64,000 nt of DNA from CAMTUH01 sp947084935 (GTDB taxonomy: Bacteria > Pseudomonadota > Gammaproteobacteria > Coxiellales > Coxiellaceae). The translations under genes and the position numbers were made by a program. The stretch is taken from contig CAMTUH010000009.1 of the NCBI GenBank assembly GCA_947084935.1, positions 1-64,000 on the forward strand, in the 5' to 3' direction. Below the pieces are notes generated by a model. It was not told where the DNA came from. It saw only the letters and a list, made by a program, of their open reading frames with translations, and did not search any database. Below are positions 25,696 through 34,022 of this stretch, one piece after another. Each line of letters starts with the position of its first letter. The stretch's first letter is position 1.

Positions 25696-26451
25696 TTACC
25701 CCACCACCTCTTTGACCCACACCGTATTTTTCTCTCGCATTAAAATTTCACTGCGGATCTTCGCCGCCAACATCCAAAAATAATACGCAAAATAAGCGAT
25801 AATCATAATCAATAACGGATGCAACATACTCGGCGCGATTGATGGCGCACTCCATTTAAGTATCGTGGCGCCCTGGTGCAGAGTATTCCACCACACGACG
25901 GAATAATGAACGATGGGGATATTCACCGCGCCAATCAGCGTCACCAAACCGCTGGCTCGCGCTGCTAAAAAAGGCTCAGGAATCGATTGCCGCAGCACTA
26001 TGATGCCAAAATAAATAAATAATAAAATAAGCTCGGAAGTCAGACGTGCGTCCCAAATCCAAAAGGTTCCCCACATGGGTTTTCCCCACAAAGAACCCGT
26101 CACCAGCGTTAATACGGTGAACAACGCGCCGATGGGTGCACTGACTTTTGCTACGACGTCAGCGACTTTAATTTTCCAAATTAAGAAAATAATCATGGCC
26201 GCGGTCATCACCGCATACACCGCCAGCGACAGAATTGCGGCCGGCACGTGAATAAACAGAATGCGGTACGCATCGCCTTGTTGATAATCGGTGGGAGCAA
26301 ATCCCAATCCATCGATCAAGCCATATAAAAACGTTGTCACGCACACGAGCATTAACCACGGTTGCACTGTACGACAAAATCGATAGCAACTCCTGGGTGA
26401 TCCCAATTTATGAATAAACGACCCTATGTTACTGCTCATAAGCAATTCCAA
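25696..26451 (-). CDS. ccmC: Heme exporter subunit CcmC
   Basis: 251 residues with six predicted helices. CcmC presents heme to CcmE in the periplasm through the tryptophan-rich motif, here WGTFWIWDARLT, flanked by conserved histidines (FIHVPAA and VHYSVVWWNTLHQG). Its start overlaps the end of ccmB by 23 nt. Confidence 0.96.
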   Translation of the reverse strand: MELLMSSNIGSFIHKLGSPRSCYRFCRTVQPWLMLVCVTTFLYGLIDGLGFAPTDYQQGDAYRILFIHVPAAILSLAVYAVMTAAMIIFLIWKIKVADVVAKVSAPIGALFTVLTLVTGSLWGKPMWGTFWIWDARLTSELILLFIYFGIIVLRQSIPEPFLAARASGLVTLIGAVNIPIVHYSVVWWNTLHQGATILKWSAPSIAPSMLHPLLIMIIAYFAYYFWMLAAKIRSEILMREKNTVWVKEVVG

Positions 26452-27115
26452 TTCGGAGTGACGCGCTGCTGACTAATGGCGCAACCACAAGAGATACCAC
26501 CAACAAAGCGCTCAATAACAATAATGAAGTCACGGCGGACTCCCCCCGATTAGCCGTCATCACTGCCCCACTCGCCATGATCAGCGTGGGAATATAAAGC
26601 GGCAATAATACCACAATCATCAACAACCCACCGTTTCGCAGGCCGACGGTCAGGGCGGCCCCAATACTGCCGAGCAGCATCAATATCGGCGTTCCCAGCA
26701 ATAAAGAAAGGAATAAAATAACTGCGCCGTGGAGGGAGAGATGAAACATCAGCGCAAGAAACGGCGAAACCAAAATCATCGGAAAAATCAATACAACCCA
26801 CTGAGCGGCGATCTTCAGACCCACCAGCAGGGGTAAGGGAAAATCGCTCAACATCAGTTGCGCCAGACTGCCGTCATTAAAATCATCACGATATAAATAA
26901 GTTAACGATAAAACCGTAGCCAACAACACGGCGATCCACAAAACTCCCGGGCCCATCAGCTGTAAAATCCGAGGACTAGCCGTTGTTGATAAGGGAAATA
27001 AAGTAGCCACCATAATAAAAAAAATCAGCGGAAAAAAATATTCGCTTCTTTTTCGATAGATCAGAAGGAGTTCTCGTTGTAGTATTAATCCAGTTTTTAT
27101 CCAATAGGTTTTCAT
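26429..27115 (-). CDS. ccmB: Heme exporter ABC membrane subunit CcmB
   Basis: 228 residues, six predicted membrane helices, with the family segment GVLWIAVLLATVLSL and the PLLVGLKIAAQW region. It forms the CcmABCD transporter-like complex that uses ATP to release holo-CcmE. Begins 14 nt after the ccmA stop, downstream of the repeat that ends ccmA. Confidence 0.94.
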   Translation of the reverse strand: MKTYWIKTGLILQRELLLIYRKRSEYFFPLIFFIMVATLFPLSTTASPRILQLMGPGVLWIAVLLATVLSLTYLYRDDFNDGSLAQLMLSDFPLPLLVGLKIAAQWVVLIFPMILVSPFLALMFHLSLHGAVILFLSLLLGTPILMLLGSIGAALTVGLRNGGLLMIVVLLPLYIPTLIMASGAVMTANRGESAVTSLLLLSALLVVSLVVAPLVSSASLRIGIAYEQ

Positions 27116-27129
27116 AGGGCAAGGTCTCT

Positions 27130-27792
27130 TTAAAAACGTAGCCTTGATGAAGCATTAGCGAAATCAAGGTCAGAAAAATCCTTGATTTCACTTCGTTTCA
27201 TCAAGGCTACACCCACCGGTTGATGACTGGTAAATATAATGCTCCCGCCCTCTTCTATTTTCCGCAAAAAAATATCCTGTACTTTAATTTGCGCGGCTTG
27301 ATCTAAAGCGGAAAAAGGTTCGTCCAAAATCCACAACACAGCATCCGACAACATCATCATCGCCAACGCCACGCGCTGACACTGACCTCGCGAAAGATTT
27401 CGACAGAACTCATTTTTATAATCATATAAATCCAGTTCTTTAAGCACGACTTCAGTGCTGATTTTTTCGAAGGAACAGCGCCGTGCAAAACGCAGCTGTT
27501 CATTCACCGTCAAATCACCCTTCACGCCAATTTGGTGGCCTAAATAAAATACATTTCTGTGATACGCTTGACGATCCACGCCGATCAATTTTTCTCGAAA
27601 TAAAACCTCACCTTCCTGAGGTGGCAATAAGCCAATAATAATGCGAAGCAAGGTTGTTTTCCCGCAACCGTTTGGACCGACTACTTGTAATAATTCACCC
27701 CGCCCCAAAGAAAAGTTAACGTCGCGCATCAGCAGGCGTTCGTTACGATAAGCAGTCAGGGATCGAATATGCAGCAAGGTATCAGGGTTCAT
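27130..27792 (-). CDS. ccmA: Heme exporter ATPase CcmA, C-terminus encoded by a repeat
   Basis: 220 residues. The ATPase of the CcmABCD complex: Walker A GPNGCGKTT (about 39-47), signature LSRGQCQRVALA, Walker B AVLWILDEPFSALD, and the switch IFTSHQP. After the switch histidine the reading frame enters a palindromic repeat (27138-27210), so the last 25 or so residues (from about VALMKRSE) are repeat-encoded rather than the usual short CcmA tail. The ATPase core is intact, so function is probably kept. The start overlaps the wecA end by 11 nt. Confidence 0.94.
   Translation of the reverse strand: MNPDTLLHIRSLTAYRNERLLMRDVNFSLGRGELLQVVGPNGCGKTTLLRIIIGLLPPQEGEVLFREKLIGVDRQAYHRNVFYLGHQIGVKGDLTVNEQLRFARRCSFEKISTEVVLKELDLYDYKNEFCRNLSRGQCQRVALAMMMLSDAVLWILDEPFSALDQAAQIKVQDIFLRKIEEGGSIIFTSHQPVGVALMKRSEIKDFSDLDFANASSRLRF
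27138..27210. repeat. Palindromic repeat forming the 3' end of ccmA
   Basis: Outer arms GTAGCCTTGATGAA (27138-27151) and TTCATCAAGGCTAC (27197-27210) are perfect complements; an inner GAAATCAAGG/CCTTGATTTC pair adds a second stem. Same module as in the elements at 19430 and 22155. Confidence 0.85.
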
Positions 27793-28840
27793 AAGCCATG
27801 GCCGATTGACGTTCGACCGGTTTTCGAGTCAGTTCAACGATGTAAATGTAAAACACCAACATACCCAGCCACAATAAAAACTGCCATCCTTGTGCAATCC
27901 TAAAATAATTTAAAATCAAACCCAGCACGCCCAAAAATAAAGAAATGGTCCAAAGCAATACTGTAGATAACGACGCATTCAGTCCCGAGACGTGCAACAC
28001 GTGGTGAAAATGATCTCGACTTGCCACGAGCAGCGGTTTACGTTGCCGAATCCGCAACACACTCACGTTGACCAAATCGAAAATGGGAAACGCCATAATC
28101 CACAGCAAAGTAATGGGTTTCACGACACTGATATTGTGCTGAGATAAATCAATCGCAATCCAAGATAACAAAAACGCGATAAACGTACTGCCCGAATCAC
28201 CCATGAAAATACTGGCGTGTTTGCGCCAAGGGAAACGCATGTTGAAGCTTAAAAAAACGACTAAAAGTATAATCAGTATTGATAACAAACGAACGTCCAG
28301 ATGGTGATTCAATTGCATACTCACAATCATCAGCAACACAGCCTGTCCCAAAGCGACTCCTCCGGCAAGACCGTCTTGACCATCCACCATGTTCATCGCG
28401 TTGATATTTGCAACCACAAGAAACAAGGTGACGGGCAAAGCCCAGAGTCCTAGGGTCACGTCTCCTAAGAAAAATAAATCCCCCAAACTACGCAACATCA
28501 CTCCACCCCAGATAATCAGCAGCAACGTCGCCAATACCTGCCCAAACAAACGCAATTTCGAGCTCAATCCTTTAAAATCATCCACAACGCCCATTAAAAC
28601 CAGAATACTGCTCCCGGCTAGCATGCCTCGATAAGGCTGCAGAGACAAATGCAACGTCAACAAGGTAAAGCAAAAACTAAAATAAATGGCTATGCCGCCG
28701 ATCAACGGCACATCTCTTTCATGCCACTTACGATTATCCGGACGATCGACAAATCCCACGCGAATCGCCAATGGGCGCAGTAGCCAAATACAAAACAACG
28801 ACGCGAAAAGTGCAACCACGCTGTTTTTCAGTATGTCCAT
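27782..28840 (-). CDS. wecA: Undecaprenyl-phosphate GlcNAc-1-phosphate transferase (WecA type)
   Basis: 352 residues with about 11 membrane helices. It transfers a sugar-1-phosphate from a UDP-sugar to undecaprenyl phosphate, the first step of O-antigen or related glycan assembly. Seen: DRPDNRKWH near the N-terminus, catalytic DD in GVVDDFKG, NAMNMVDGQDGLAGG, FMGDSGS and the basic HIHH-type loop as DHFHHVL. MraY would be longer and sits in the mur cluster. GGGGAA precedes the ATG. First gene of the transcription unit that runs into ccmA. Confidence 0.92.
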   Translation of the reverse strand: MDILKNSVVALFASLFCIWLLRPLAIRVGFVDRPDNRKWHERDVPLIGGIAIYFSFCFTLLTLHLSLQPYRGMLAGSSILVLMGVVDDFKGLSSKLRLFGQVLATLLLIIWGGVMLRSLGDLFFLGDVTLGLWALPVTLFLVVANINAMNMVDGQDGLAGGVALGQAVLLMIVSMQLNHHLDVRLLSILIILLVVFLSFNMRFPWRKHASIFMGDSGSTFIAFLLSWIAIDLSQHNISVVKPITLLWIMAFPIFDLVNVSVLRIRQRKPLLVASRDHFHHVLHVSGLNASLSTVLLWTISLFLGVLGLILNYFRIAQGWQFLLWLGMLVFYIYIVELTRKPVERQSAMAYEP

Positions 28841-28846
28841 AAAGTT

Positions 28847-28889
28847 CCCCAGTAGGTCCTGGCGCCAATGATAGCAATACCTACTGGGG
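28847..28889. repeat. Short inverted repeat upstream of wecA
   Basis: CCCCAGTAGG (28847-28856) and CCTACTGGGG (28880-28889) pair perfectly around a 23-nt loop. It lies in the wecA 5' region on the minus strand and could be a leader structure or operator. Confidence 0.5.
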
Positions 28890-28928
28890 GCAGCAATAAT
28901 CCCTACGAGTTAACTATAAATCAACTAC

Positions 28929-29273
28929 TTACTTAACAACCAATCGATCCGGATTATTTTTGATAATCCGATCGAGGGATTTTTCCCCGATACCCCGCAC
29001 TTCAGCCAGATCTTGTAACGACTTGAAATTTCCGTGTTTTTGTCGGTAATCCACGATAGCCTTCGCCTTTTTCGGCCCGATGCCTTTCAGTGTTGAAAGC
29101 ACTTTTGTATCCGCGGTATTAATATTGACGGGACTGCTCGCAGAGGCAGCCACCGTACTCGGGTTATGAACCGCATGCGGACGAACACCTTCACCCGAAC
29201 TCGGTTTTGCCGAAGCCGGCAAAGCCACCGTGGCTAACAACGCAAGCAAACCAATCGCCGTTATTTTTTTCAT
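28929..29273 (-). CDS. ComEA-like helix-hairpin-helix protein
   Basis: 114 residues from the ATG at 29273, with GGAG 8 nt upstream; an in-frame extension to 29369 has no such site. Residues 1-22 form a signal peptide (ending ASA-K). The C-terminal 60 residues are a tandem helix-hairpin-helix domain (VNINTADTKVLSTLKGIGPKKAKAIV, then LAEVRGIGEKSLDRI), the DNA-binding fold of competence protein ComEA. In gram-negatives, periplasmic ComEA binds incoming DNA and ratchets it through the outer membrane. No other com gene is adjacent. Confidence 0.88.
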   Translation of the reverse strand: MKKITAIGLLALLATVALPASAKPSSGEGVRPHAVHNPSTVAASASSPVNINTADTKVLSTLKGIGPKKAKAIVDYRQKHGNFKSLQDLAEVRGIGEKSLDRIIKNNPDRLVVK

Positions 29274-29365
29274 AAAAAGCTCCTGTGTTTTAATTAAAAA
29301 TAACAGTGTATGGTTTTGCGGGGGGATGACAATACCGGGGTGAGGCGCTTTATAACACCCCACAC

Positions 29366-30073
29366 TCACCTAAACAATTTATAAATAGACTCGAGTGCTT
29401 TCAGCGGATCCGGCGATTGCGTAATGGGGCGACCAATGACCAAATAATCGGAACCCGCCTCGATCGCTTTTTTCGGCGTCAAAATACGTTTTTGATCATC
29501 GAAAGGATCTGTAGATAATCGAATGCCGGGAGTCACCAAAAGAAAGTTTTTCTTTACCTGTGAACGCAATGCTTGCACTTCATGCGCGGAACAAACGACA
29601 CCATCCAAACCACTCACTTCCGCCAGCTGCGCCAGTTGCGAAACTATGAAATCCACGGGCTCCTCAATACTCAATAATTTCAAATCATTCTGATCTAAAC
29701 TCGTTAACAGAGTAACGGCAATTAATAAGGGGCGCTGTTTCGTAGGCATTTTTTCTAACTCATTGCGCGCCGCATCCATCATGGCACGCCCGCCCTGCGC
29801 ATGAACATTCAACATCCACACACCCATTTCTGCAGCAGCACGGCAAGCACCCGCCACGGTTTGCGGAATGTCGTGAAATTTCAAATCGAGAAAAACATCA
29901 AATCCCTGCTTCATCAATTCTTCGACAATGGCAGGACCACAATGCGTGAAAAGAATACTGCCAATTTTCAAACGGCACAAACGGGGATCTAATTTTGAAA
30001 CCAGTCGACACGCCTCCTCACGCGTAGCATGATCGATAGCAACAATAATGCGGCTGCCTTTTTGAAAACTCAA
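29366..30073 (-). CDS. pyrF: Orotidine 5'-phosphate decarboxylase
   Basis: 235 residues from a TTG at 30073, chosen because GGAGG lies just upstream and it yields the usual length; longer in-frame starts (to 30136) lie inside lapB. The enzyme makes UMP from OMP, the last step of de novo pyrimidine synthesis. Seen: RIIVAIDHA, the catalytic Lys/Asp cluster DLKFHDIPQTV, MLNVHAQGG, LLVTPGIRL and SDYLVIGRPIT for phosphate binding. TTGA start/stop overlap with lapB implies coupling. Confidence 0.93.
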   Translation of the reverse strand: MSFQKGSRIIVAIDHATREEACRLVSKLDPRLCRLKIGSILFTHCGPAIVEELMKQGFDVFLDLKFHDIPQTVAGACRAAAEMGVWMLNVHAQGGRAMMDAARNELEKMPTKQRPLLIAVTLLTSLDQNDLKLLSIEEPVDFIVSQLAQLAEVSGLDGVVCSAHEVQALRSQVKKNFLLVTPGIRLSTDPFDDQKRILTPKKAIEAGSDYLVIGRPITQSPDPLKALESIYKLFR

Positions 30074-31233
30074 TACCCCTCCAGACCTTGAATCGGCTTC
30101 ACCGTATTCCAATGGTGACATCTCGGACATAACCAATAGAGCGTCTTACCGGAAAATCCACAATGCGAACACCGATAAATCGGTTTGTCAGACAATAATT
30201 TTTGAATAAAATTTTGCAGCATAATTAATTTTTCTCGCGCATCACCAAGGGAATTCAGCAAATACAATTCAACCAAGCGGCTGAGTCCACGCAGCGACGG
30301 TTGGCGCTGTATCTGCTGCGCAATAAATTCAATAGCAACTTTTTCTCCATGCTGACGCTGCAAATAATCGGAAATTGCTAACACGAGGGAAATTCTTGGA
30401 TAATTCACCAAGCAATCCTCAAGATAAGCGACGAGTTTATCTTCTGCTCCCATTTTTTGAAAACATTCCGTCAAAGGCGTCACAATTTCCGAAATATAAT
30501 CCGGATCTTGATCAATGATGTACCGATAACAACGAATCGCTTCTTTATATTGTCCTGCTTCACTTTCGATTCGAGCACGAATAAGGCTTGCTCTCACACA
30601 AGCATGATCAATCGCTTGCGCGCGTTTTAAATAGGGCTGTGCCTGAGTAATACGTCCCTTTTCAATCGTTTGTTCCGCCAATTCGCAATAATAATGGGCA
30701 ATGATGGCATGCATTGGCTCGCCAAACGCCAATAATTTCTGGGCCATTTCAATGGCCTTTTGCCAGTCCTTCTCTTGCTGATAAATATGAAGTAAAAAAT
30801 GCAAGCTGGACTGATCGACCTCTCCCCCCTCGACGAGCTCTAAAAACAAACGCTCCGCCCGATCCAACACACCCGCACGAAGATAGTCCTGACCCAATTC
30901 TGAAAGCGCGTGCAAGCGGTGTTGTTTGGCCAATTGAGGGCGAGCAATTAAATTTTGATGAACACGAATCGCGCGATCAACTTCACCGCGACGACGAAAT
31001 AAACTGCCTAATGCCAAATGGGTTTCAACGGTATCGCTATCTACCTCGAGCAATTTAATAAAAACGTCCACGGCTTTATCGGGCTGTTCGTTAATTAAAT
31101 AATTTAAGCCCTTAAAGTAATCGCGTCGGATTTTGGGGGATATTTTTTCGAATTGTTTTTGCGACGAGCGACGGCCCACAAACCACCCGCAGGTAGCCGC
31201 CACGGGCAACAGCAAAAACAACAACGGTAACAT
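30070..31233 (-). CDS. lapB: Lipopolysaccharide assembly protein LapB (YciM)
   Basis: 387 residues. LapB regulates LpxC turnover by FtsH and so balances LPS and phospholipid synthesis. Seen: an N-terminal membrane anchor (about 2-18), many TPR repeats (about 40-340), and a C-terminal rubredoxin-like zinc domain with CSHCGF and CPRCHHW. Follows lapA by 2 nt; together with pyrF downstream this is the classic lapAB-pyrF order. Confidence 0.95.
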   Translation of the reverse strand: MLPLLFLLLPVAATCGWFVGRRSSQKQFEKISPKIRRDYFKGLNYLINEQPDKAVDVFIKLLEVDSDTVETHLALGSLFRRRGEVDRAIRVHQNLIARPQLAKQHRLHALSELGQDYLRAGVLDRAERLFLELVEGGEVDQSSLHFLLHIYQQEKDWQKAIEMAQKLLAFGEPMHAIIAHYYCELAEQTIEKGRITQAQPYLKRAQAIDHACVRASLIRARIESEAGQYKEAIRCYRYIIDQDPDYISEIVTPLTECFQKMGAEDKLVAYLEDCLVNYPRISLVLAISDYLQRQHGEKVAIEFIAQQIQRQPSLRGLSRLVELYLLNSLGDAREKLIMLQNFIQKLLSDKPIYRCSHCGFSGKTLYWLCPRCHHWNTVKPIQGLEGY

Positions 31234-31235
31234 CG

Positions 31236-31526
31236 CTAATGGCTATCCTTTATTGGAATATTTCGTAAATTCTGAACTTCTTGTTCAATCTGTTTAATAC
31301 GGTGTTTCATTCTCCGCGTCGCACTTCTACTCTTAATCAGGGAGGGCAACATCGCAATAATCCCCAGCACAGCACCAATCACTAACGTGGCCAATACCAT
31401 CAAAGGCAAATGCACGGATTTAGTGTCGAGGTAATAATTCAAAATGATTCGTTGCGGATTAAGACTGGCAAACGTGATGCCAACAAGGATGACCAGGATC
31501 CAAAAGATATAAAATACATAACGCAT
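31236..31526 (-). CDS. lapA: Lipopolysaccharide assembly protein LapA (YciS)
   Basis: 96 residues, two membrane helices (about 3-20 and 41-62) and a basic coiled C-terminal tail, the DUF1049 form. It partners LapB at the inner membrane. Located 2 nt upstream of lapB and downstream of rpsA, from which it is separated by a terminator. Confidence 0.9.
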   Translation of the reverse strand: MRYVFYIFWILVILVGITFASLNPQRIILNYYLDTKSVHLPLMVLATLVIGAVLGIIAMLPSLIKSRSATRRMKHRIKQIEQEVQNLRNIPIKDSH

Positions 31527-31564
31527 GTTTATGTCCTTATAATTCCGATGCGTTATTGTACCCG

Positions 31565-31589
31565 AAAAAGGGCGGGAAATCGCCCGCCC
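31565..31589 (-). terminator. Rho-independent terminator of rpsA
   Basis: On the minus strand GGGCGGG (31589-31583), loop CGATTT, CCCGCCC (31576-31570) then TTTTT. It lies 5 nt after the rpsA stop and separates rpsA from lapA. Confidence 0.85.
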
Positions 31590-31593
31590 CCCC

Positions 31594-33255
31594 TTATTCT
31601 TCTTTCTTATCCTTCATTTGCTCCTTGAGCAAATCGCCCAGCGTGGTCTTCGTCGGGGCTTCACCAACAATGCGGCTGCCACTGCTGTCGGGCTTCTTCT
31701 CCAGGACTTTATGAGAGACGTGAATTTGACGACTCTTGCGATCGACGTTGATGATTTTCACTTCGACTTCGCTACCCACTTTGAGTTCGCCTTCCAAGTC
31801 TTTTACGCGATCATACGTATAGTCAGACAAACGCATAATCCCCGTTACGTTTTCTGCCAATTGCAAAGTCGCCTGTTTACTATCTACTTCAGTAACCACT
31901 CCTTTGATCACTGCGTCTTTGTCGTGACCTTCTAGGAATTCCATGTACGGATCAGATTCTAATTGTTTAATACCCAAAGAAATGCGTTCACGTTCGGGGT
32001 CGATCGCAAGTATAACCGCTTCAACTTCATCGCCTTTCTTATAGTTGCGAATCGCCTGCTCACCACTTTCGGACCAGGACAAATCCGACAAATGGATAAG
32101 ACCATCAATATCGCCTTCCAAGCCGATGAACATGCCAAAGTCCGTGATTGACCGAATTTTTCCGACCGCCTTTTCATCTTTTTGGTGCTTATTCGCAAAT
32201 TCTTGCCACGGATTGGCTTTACATTGCTTAATACCCAATGAAATACGGCGGCGCTCTTCATCGATGTCCAGAACCATGACTTCCGTCTCTTGACCCGGTT
32301 GCACCACCTTGCCTGGGTGAACATTTTTATTCGTCCAATCCAATTCGGACATGTGCACTAAACCTTCGACACCTTCTTCCAATTGCACGAAGCAACCGTA
32401 ATCGGTGATATTGGTGACCTTACCAAAAGTACGGGTACCGACGGGATAACGGCGTTCGATATTGACCCATGGATCTTCACCCAATTGCTTCATGCCGAGC
32501 GACACGCGATTCTTTTCGCGGTCAAACTTGAGTATTTTTACCGTGACTTCGTCGCCCACACCCAGCAATTCACTCGGGTGTTTGACGCGTTTCCACGCCA
32601 TGTCCGTAATGTGCAACAATCCGTCCACACCACCCAAATCAATAAACGCACCGTAATCCGTGATATTTTTCACGATACCTTTGATTTCTTGTCCTTCGTG
32701 CAACTCTTCTAAACGCGCTAAACGTTCCGCGCTGGTTTCCGCCTCCATGACGGCACGTCTCGACACAACGACATTGTTACGCCGTTGATCCATTTTAATA
32801 ATCTTGAATTCGAGTTCTTTACCTTCTAAATAACCTGGATCGCGAACGGGTTTCACGTCAACCAGTGACCCCGGTAAAAATGCACGCACGGTGCTAAGTT
32901 CCACCGTAAAACCACCTTTGACACGCTCGATGATCGTCCCTTTAACAATTTCACCTTTTTGATAGGATTTCTCTAAATCAGTCCACACTCGCGCACGGCG
33001 CGCTTTCTCGCGTGATAATCGGGATTCACCAAAGCCGTTGTCTGGCGTGTCAACGACTACGTCGACTACATCGCCGATTTGGACAACTTCATCACGGAAT
33101 TCTACTGCTGGGATGATGCCTTCGGATTTTAAACCGGCATTTACGACGATTCGATCGGGACGGACGTCCACAACCGTGGCTTTGATTAACGCACCGGGGC
33201 GTAAATCGGTTTCTTGTAAACTTTTTTCAAATAATTCAGCAAATTTTTCGCTCAT
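31594..33255 (-). CDS. rpsA: 30S ribosomal protein S1
   Basis: 553 residues, the length of gammaproteobacterial S1. It binds mRNA leaders and unfolds them for initiation. Six S1/OB domains are visible, with repeats of GKV..IT.YG.FV.L..GV.GLVH.S.. at about residues 190-265, 277-350 and 365-435, and the less typical first two domains that dock on the ribosome. Terminators lie on both sides, so it is transcribed alone or with a leader from cmk. Confidence 0.97.
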   Translation of the reverse strand: MSEKFAELFEKSLQETDLRPGALIKATVVDVRPDRIVVNAGLKSEGIIPAVEFRDEVVQIGDVVDVVVDTPDNGFGESRLSREKARRARVWTDLEKSYQKGEIVKGTIIERVKGGFTVELSTVRAFLPGSLVDVKPVRDPGYLEGKELEFKIIKMDQRRNNVVVSRRAVMEAETSAERLARLEELHEGQEIKGIVKNITDYGAFIDLGGVDGLLHITDMAWKRVKHPSELLGVGDEVTVKILKFDREKNRVSLGMKQLGEDPWVNIERRYPVGTRTFGKVTNITDYGCFVQLEEGVEGLVHMSELDWTNKNVHPGKVVQPGQETEVMVLDIDEERRRISLGIKQCKANPWQEFANKHQKDEKAVGKIRSITDFGMFIGLEGDIDGLIHLSDLSWSESGEQAIRNYKKGDEVEAVILAIDPERERISLGIKQLESDPYMEFLEGHDKDAVIKGVVTEVDSKQATLQLAENVTGIMRLSDYTYDRVKDLEGELKVGSEVEVKIINVDRKSRQIHVSHKVLEKKPDSSGSRIVGEAPTKTTLGDLLKEQMKDKKEE

Positions 33256-33295
33256 TGAGTTAAATACCTCAGAATAAGGATCACCTCATTCCGCC

Positions 33296-33321
33296 TAAAA
33301 ATAACCATACGAAAAGTATGG
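33296..33321 (-). terminator. Hairpin between cmk and rpsA
   Basis: On the minus strand CCATAC, loop TTTTC, GTATGG (33321-33305) followed by TTATTTTTA. It fits a weak rho-independent terminator or attenuator in the rpsA leader. Confidence 0.6.
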
Positions 33322-33344
33322 GTTTGTTAAACACACCTTGTTTC

Positions 33345-34022
33345 TCAAACAAGGCCCCGCTGCTTGACGTGGTTCATCACCACCGCAAAGACTTCTTCGA
33401 TACTGAGATTCGTGGTATCGATCACGACCGCATCCTCTGCAGGTTTGGCGGGCGACGCGGAACGACTGACGTCTCGCCGATCACGCTCCACCAAATCTTC
33501 TTGAATGTCGCGCAGGCTAACATTAATCCCCTTTTCTTGCAACTGCTTATGGCGCCGGAGCGCCCGCTCCTCGGGTTTGGCATTAAAATAAAATTTTAGT
33601 GGTGCGTCAGGAAATACCACGGTTCCCATGTCCCGCCCATCGGCAATCAACCCCGGTGAACGCCGGAAGTCGCGTTGATACTGAAGAATAGCCTGCCGTA
33701 CGGTGGGAAGGGCCGAAGACTGCGAAGCCATGATTCCACACGCTTCTTCACGAATCGCCTGAGTGATGTCGTGCCCATCACACCGTACCATCGAATCTTG
33801 GATGACGATTTGAATGCGCTTTAGTAAGGATTGAAGCGCATGCTCGTCCTCCAAGGCAACGCGATAATGTAAAATCGCCCATGCAACCGCGCGATAAATC
33901 GCTCCGCTGTCCAACACGTGCCAACCCAATGCTTTAGATAACATCACGCTGATGGTGCCTTTCCCAGACCCGCTGGGCCCGTCGATGGTGATGAGCGGTG
34001 CTGTATGATTATTTTTTTTCAT
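33345..34022 (-). CDS. cmk: Cytidylate kinase
   Basis: 225 residues. It phosphorylates CMP/dCMP with ATP. Seen: P-loop GPSGSGKGT (14-22), VLDSGAIYRA for nucleotide binding, ISADGRDMGTVVFPDA-type segment (LIADGRDMGTVVFPDA), and the lid ERDRRDVSRSASP. Its start overlaps the aroA stop by 4 nt; the aroA-cmk-rpsA order is standard. Confidence 0.95.
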   Translation of the reverse strand: MKKNNHTAPLITIDGPSGSGKGTISVMLSKALGWHVLDSGAIYRAVAWAILHYRVALEDEHALQSLLKRIQIVIQDSMVRCDGHDITQAIREEACGIMASQSSALPTVRQAILQYQRDFRRSPGLIADGRDMGTVVFPDAPLKFYFNAKPEERALRRHKQLQEKGINVSLRDIQEDLVERDRRDVSRSASPAKPAEDAVVIDTTNLSIEEVFAVVMNHVKQRGLV

